Origin: Planctomycetota bacterium
GTDB lineage: Bacteria > Planctomycetota > MHYJ01 > JACQXL01
Assembly: GCA_030018555.1 (NCBI GenBank)
Contig: JASEHY010000098.1
Location: forward strand, 1-5,622
Direction of reading: 5' to 3'
Length of the DNA: 5,622 nucleotides
In this document: positions 5,622-5,622 of the stretch, piece by piece
Position numbering within the stretch: position 1 is the first letter of the stretch
Layout: every line of letters begins with the position of its first letter
Program-made: the position numbers and the translations under genes
The notes under the pieces: generated by a model
Seen by the model: only the letters and a program-made list of their open reading frames with translations
What the model was told of the DNA's origin: nothing
Database searches by the model: none

Positions 5622-5622
5622 G

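Overview
The window reads on the minus strand as one operon running from high to low coordinates: (1) a 220-base upstream region with a candidate promoter, a CRP/FNR-like dyad and a GC-rich palindrome at the window edge; (2) a 1531-residue, flavin- and iron-sulfur-rich HdrA fusion protein; (3) a 130-residue four-helix-bundle protein of the S23/23S-intervening-sequence (Avd-like) family; (4) the first 123 codons of an MvhD-type [2Fe-2S] subunit that runs off the left edge. No convincing plus-strand gene was found.

The chemistry is that of a flavin-based electron-bifurcating heterodisulfide-reductase-like complex. The large protein is built as an HdrA flavin module interrupted by an NfnB/GltD-like NAD(P)H-FAD module, followed by a second, complete HdrA. 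MvhD normally docks on HdrA and hands it electrons from a hydrogenase or formate dehydrogenase. Partners such as HdrB/HdrC, MvhA/MvhG or an Fdh subunit would be expected outside the window. This points to a strict anaerobe. The mixture of bacterial-style promoter, the S23-family gene and heptamer repeats inside genes fits an uncultured anaerobic bacterium (Omnitrophota, Planctomycetota or Desantisbacteria-like lineages come to mind), but the lineage is an inference and cannot be fixed from this sequence.

The most striking part is the junction between hdrA and mvhD. The S23-like gene is bounded by 27-bp inverted repeats (381-407 and 785-811, 25 of 27 positions matching) made of the heptamer AACAACG/CGTTGTT, giving a compact 431-bp unit. 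hdrA's stop codon is in one arm and the S23 gene's stop codon overlaps the other arm. Removing the unit while keeping one TAA restores a tight operon junction in which hdrA's stop overlaps mvhD's Shine-Dalgarno. The layout copies that of 23S rRNA intervening sequences (S23 ORF inside a long stem), but sits inside a protein-coding operon. A second block of the same heptamer is inside the mvhD coding sequence and extends its N-terminus.

The hdrA gene also carries two further in-frame repeat insertions: a 66-bp twin-palindrome segment at 4343-4408 inside the NfnB-like module, and a TTGGGAT heptamer array plus hairpin at 1701-1748 inside the second HdrA. The locus therefore appears to have absorbed at least three kinds of short repeat without losing reading frame.
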